In this document: positions 5,196 to 7,224 of the stretch, piece by piece | Position numbering within the stretch: the stretch's first letter is position 1 | How the letters are laid out: each line of letters begins with the position of its first letter | Assembly (NCBI GenBank): GCA_934247875.1 | Contig: CAKQJZ010000093.1 | Coordinates: 1 to 7,224, forward strand | Reading direction: 5' to 3' | Length of the DNA stretch: 7,224 bases | Source of the DNA: an uncultured Spirochaetales bacterium | GTDB taxonomy: Bacteria > Spirochaetota > Spirochaetia > Sphaerochaetales > Sphaerochaetaceae | Made by a program: the position numbers and the translations under genes | Notes under the pieces: model-generated | Databases searched by the model: none | The model's input: the letters and a program-made list of their open reading frames with translations, nothing else | Told to the model about the DNA's origin: nothing

Positions 5196-6173
5196 ATGTC
5201 TGATACATTACTTGAAGTAAAGAATCTAAATATCAGCTATGAGACAGATGATGGCGTAGTTGAAGCTTTGAATGGTGTTTCTCTCCGTCTTTCTGTTGGT
5301 AAGACACTTGGCTTAGTTGGTGAGACAGGTGCAGGCAAGACTACTCTTGCTCGTGGCATTATGCGTCTTATTCCAACTCCTCCAGGAAAAATCAGAGGTG
5401 GCGAGATCTTCTATGGAGGCAAGGACCTCCTGAAGCTTAGTGAGAATGAGATCAGAAAGATCAGAGGCAAAGATATCTCAATGATCTTCCAGGATCCTAT
5501 GACAAGCTTGAACCCTGTTTTGACTGTTGGCGAGCAGATTGAAGAGGTTATTGAATCTCATAATCCTGAGTTAAAGAAAGCAGAACTGAGAGAAAAAGCT
5601 GGTGATATGCTTGAGCTTGTAGGCATTCCTCGAGAGAGAGCAGATGAGTATCCTCATCAGTTCTCTGGCGGAATGAAGCAGCGTGTAGTCATTGCTATTG
5701 CACTAGCATGCAACCCTAAGCTGCTTATCGCTGATGAGCCTACTACTGCACTTGATGTTACTATCCAGGCTCAGGTCCTCGATATGATCAATGCACTGAA
5801 GAAGAAGCTCAATACTTCTATGCTTCTCATTACGCATGACCTTGGCGTTGTTGCGCAGAACTGCGACGAAGTAGCTATCATCTATGCTGGAGAAGTTGTA
5901 GAAGAGGGAAATCTTCATCAGATTTTCAAAGATACACAGCATCCATATACAATTGGACTTCTCGGTTCTATTCCATCTCTTAATGAGGATGTTGATAGAC
6001 TGAACCCTGTTAATGGAATGATGCCAGATCCTACTAACCTCCCTAAGGGATGTAAGTTCTCTCCTCGATGCCAGTATTGCACTTCTAAGTGCATGGAAAA
6101 GGAGCCAGAGCTTCAGGATAGAGGGGATGGACACCTTGTAAGGTGTTACATCAAGAAGGAGGAGTTGAGATGA
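5196..6173 (+). CDS. dppD: Dipeptide/oligopeptide ABC transporter ATP-binding protein DppD
   Basis: A 325-residue cytoplasmic ATPase that pairs with DppF to power the importer. It has Walker A GETGAGKT (42-49), Q-loop FQDPMTSLNP (Q99), signature FSGGM (156-160; Met in the fifth position is usual for DppD), Walker B LLIADE (176-181), D-loop SALD-type TALD, and H-loop H214 in ITHD. The C-terminal oligopeptide-transporter extension starts around HPYTIGLLGSIPSL (249-262). It contains cysteines C286, C292, C295, C299 and C317; four of them have the spacing C-x5-C-x6-C-x17-C, identical to DppF, consistent with the metal/iron-sulfur site reported for related mycobacterial Opp ATPases. The ribosome site AAGGAG (5185-5190) overlaps the dppC stop, 5 nt before the ATG. 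The gene ends in an ATGA overlap with dppF. Confidence 0.95.
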   Translation: MSDTLLEVKNLNISYETDDGVVEALNGVSLRLSVGKTLGLVGETGAGKTTLARGIMRLIPTPPGKIRGGEIFYGGKDLLKLSENEIRKIRGKDISMIFQDPMTSLNPVLTVGEQIEEVIESHNPELKKAELREKAGDMLELVGIPRERADEYPHQFSGGMKQRVVIAIALACNPKLLIADEPTTALDVTIQAQVLDMINALKKKLNTSMLLITHDLGVVAQNCDEVAIIYAGEVVEEGNLHQIFKDTQHPYTIGLLGSIPSLNEDVDRLNPVNGMMPDPTNLPKGCKFSPRCQYCTSKCMEKEPELQDRGDGHLVRCYIKKEELR

Positions 6174-7120
6174 GCGAGCTTCTTAGAGTTGAGAATTTAA
6201 AGAAATACTTTGCAACACCTCATGGTATTCTCCATGCTGTTGATGATGTCTCATTCTCGCTTGAGAAGGGCACAACTCTTGGTGTTGTTGGTGAGTCAGG
6301 CTGCGGAAAGAGCACACTTGGCAGAACAATCTTGAAGCTTCATGAGCCAACAAGCGGCAAGATCTATTTTGAAGGCAATGATATTACAGATTATTCTCCA
6401 AAAGAGATGAAGAAGATGAGACAGCAGATGCAGATCATCTTCCAGGATCCTTTTGCTTCTCTTAACCCAAGAATGACTGTAAGTGAGACTATTGCTGAGT
6501 CTTTGATTATCCAGAAGCTTGTCGATAAGCGTGATAAAGCAGCTATCGATAAGAAAGTCAGAGAGTATATGGACCTTGTTGGTATTGCTGAGCGTTTAGT
6601 CAACAGCTACCCTCATGAGCTTGATGGTGGCAGAAGACAGCGTGTTGGCATTGCGCGTGTACTTGCGCTTGAGCCAAAGTTCATAGTATGTGACGAGCCA
6701 GTTTCTGCACTCGATGTATCTATCAGAGCCCAGGTTCTGAACCTGATGCAGGATCTTCAGAAACAGTTTGGATTCACATATCTATTCATTACTCATGACT
6801 TATCTGTAGTTAAGCATATCAGTGATGACATTGTAGTTATGTACCTTGGAAAGATTGTTGAGAAAGCGCCTGCAAAGCGTCTTTTCCAGAATCCTGTTCA
6901 TCCTTACACTAAGGCACTCTTATCTGCTATTCCTGTTCCAGATCCTGATTATAAGGCTAAGCGTATCCTTCTTGAAGGAGAGCTTACTAGCCCAATCAAT
7001 CCAGAGCCTGGTTGCAGATTCGCAAAGAGATGCCCATATGCAAGGCCAGAATGCAAGGGACAAGATATTCCTCTGAAAGAGGTTGAGAGCGGACACGTTG
7101 TATCGTGTATTCTTCAGTAA
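6170..7120 (+). CDS. dppF: Dipeptide/oligopeptide ABC transporter ATP-binding protein DppF
   Basis: A 316-residue ATPase partner of DppD. It has Walker A GESGCGKST (41-49), Q-loop FQDPFASLNP (Q92), Walker B FIVCDE (171-176), D-loop SALD, and H-loop H209 in ITHD. The signature reads LDGGRRQRV (151-159), with Asp where the canonical LSGGQ has Ser and Arg in place of Gln. The C-terminal extension begins at HPYTKALLSAIPVPDP and carries C282, C288, C295 and C313 with C-x5-C-x6-C-x17-C spacing. The start is the ATG at 6170, overlapping the dppD stop (ATGA), because a full AAGGAGG lies at 6156-6162 and MSELLRVENLKKYF is the usual N-terminus; an in-frame upstream start at 6143 would lack this support. 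No terminator is evident just downstream, so the operon may continue past the window. Confidence 0.95.
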   Translation: MSELLRVENLKKYFATPHGILHAVDDVSFSLEKGTTLGVVGESGCGKSTLGRTILKLHEPTSGKIYFEGNDITDYSPKEMKKMRQQMQIIFQDPFASLNPRMTVSETIAESLIIQKLVDKRDKAAIDKKVREYMDLVGIAERLVNSYPHELDGGRRQRVGIARVLALEPKFIVCDEPVSALDVSIRAQVLNLMQDLQKQFGFTYLFITHDLSVVKHISDDIVVMYLGKIVEKAPAKRLFQNPVHPYTKALLSAIPVPDPDYKAKRILLEGELTSPINPEPGCRFAKRCPYARPECKGQDIPLKEVESGHVVSCILQ

Positions 7121-7224
7121 ATCTATCCCATAGGGGATATGACATATTATAAGGAGGAGTGATAAAAAGGTAAATAGAAAGGATGTTGCACTATTTCTTC
7201 CAGTAATGAAACAATAAAAGTGAC
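7121..7224 (+). other. Downstream region with a strong Shine-Dalgarno but no usable reading frame
   Basis: A 6-bp stem TATCCC (7124-7129)/GGGATA (7134-7139) with a 4-nt loop follows dppF, without a T-run, so it is a poor terminator. AAGGAGG at 7151-7157 is a near-perfect ribosome site; the ten bases AAGGAGGAGT are identical to those before dppF. The only start close by is GTG at 7159, which gives four codons (VIKR) then TAA. ATGs at 7183 and 7206 also stop within eight codons. One frame (7161-7214) reads DKKVNRKDVALFLPVMKQ before a stop but has no start codon. This could be a decayed gene start, possibly the expected binding protein, or chance. Confidence 0.4.

Noticed and set aside
5703..6134. 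143-codon minus-strand frame opposite dppD
   Set aside because: Antisense shadow of the ATPase gene with no recognisable domain or start signal.
6143..6169. Upstream start for dppF
   Set aside because: No ribosome site before it; the ATG at 6170 has AAGGAGG at ideal spacing and the standard ATGA overlap.
7149..7224. 25-codon open frame on the minus strand (VTFIVSLLEE...) ending near 7149, a possible convergent gene end
   Set aside because: Too short at the window edge to distinguish from chance, no terminator on that strand, and no recognisable motif.
1..7224. CRISPR array, phage or IS termini, toxin-antitoxin pair
   Set aside because: No regularly spaced repeats, no paired terminal inverted repeats or target duplications, and no two-gene small-protein module were seen.

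Overview
The window looks like a chromosomal segment from an anaerobic, host-associated bacterium of moderate-to-low GC. A gut spirochaete (Spirochaetales: Treponema/Sphaerochaeta-like) is my best guess. The reasons are Arg codons dominated by AGA, a PD-(D/E)XK (Rpn-type) nuclease tail with Gly-Glu-Lys-Arg repeats, a tRNA gene without encoded CCA, and a small secreted two-helix protein. A Firmicute cannot be excluded from the sequence alone.

Layout. (1) 1-378: 3' end of an Rpn/transposase-family nuclease gene cut by the window edge, followed by a strong intrinsic terminator at 403-436. (2) 546-709, minus strand: a tRNA-Ser(CGA) gene with a possible promoter on one side and a clear terminator on the other. 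(3) 712-1299, minus strand: an unrecognised small exported or membrane protein. (4) 1300-1453: divergent intergenic region. (5) 1454-3160: an M55 D-aminopeptidase (dppA in the Bacillus sense) abutting a MurR/RpiR-type regulator with an HTH and a SIS domain. (6) 3161-3327: a structured AT-rich intergenic leader with a long hairpin, two further dyads and repeated ATTGCAT motifs. (7) 3328-7120: four tightly packed genes for a dipeptide/oligopeptide ABC importer, dppB-dppC-dppD-dppF, with ATGA overlaps at dppB/dppC and dppD/dppF. (8) 7121-7224: a near-perfect Shine-Dalgarno sequence with no usable reading frame behind it.

How the genes fit together. The importer would bring short peptides into the cytoplasm, and the M55 enzyme would remove N-terminal D-amino acids from them. 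This matches the Bacillus subtilis dpp operon, where a D-aminopeptidase heads a dipeptide permease operon. The likely physiological theme is salvage of D-amino-acid-containing peptides such as peptidoglycan fragments. The SIS-domain regulator between the peptidase and the permease probably senses a sugar phosphate or related metabolite, which would tie peptide uptake to cell-wall sugar status; this is inference. No substrate-binding protein gene lies in the window, so it must be downstream, elsewhere, or lost.

Most of this is a recognisable system. The less ordinary points are the regulator placement, the structured leader before dppB, the Asp-substituted ABC signature in DppF, the matched cysteine spacing in DppD and DppF, the orphan ribosome binding site after dppF, and the unrecognised secreted protein with a duplicated start region.
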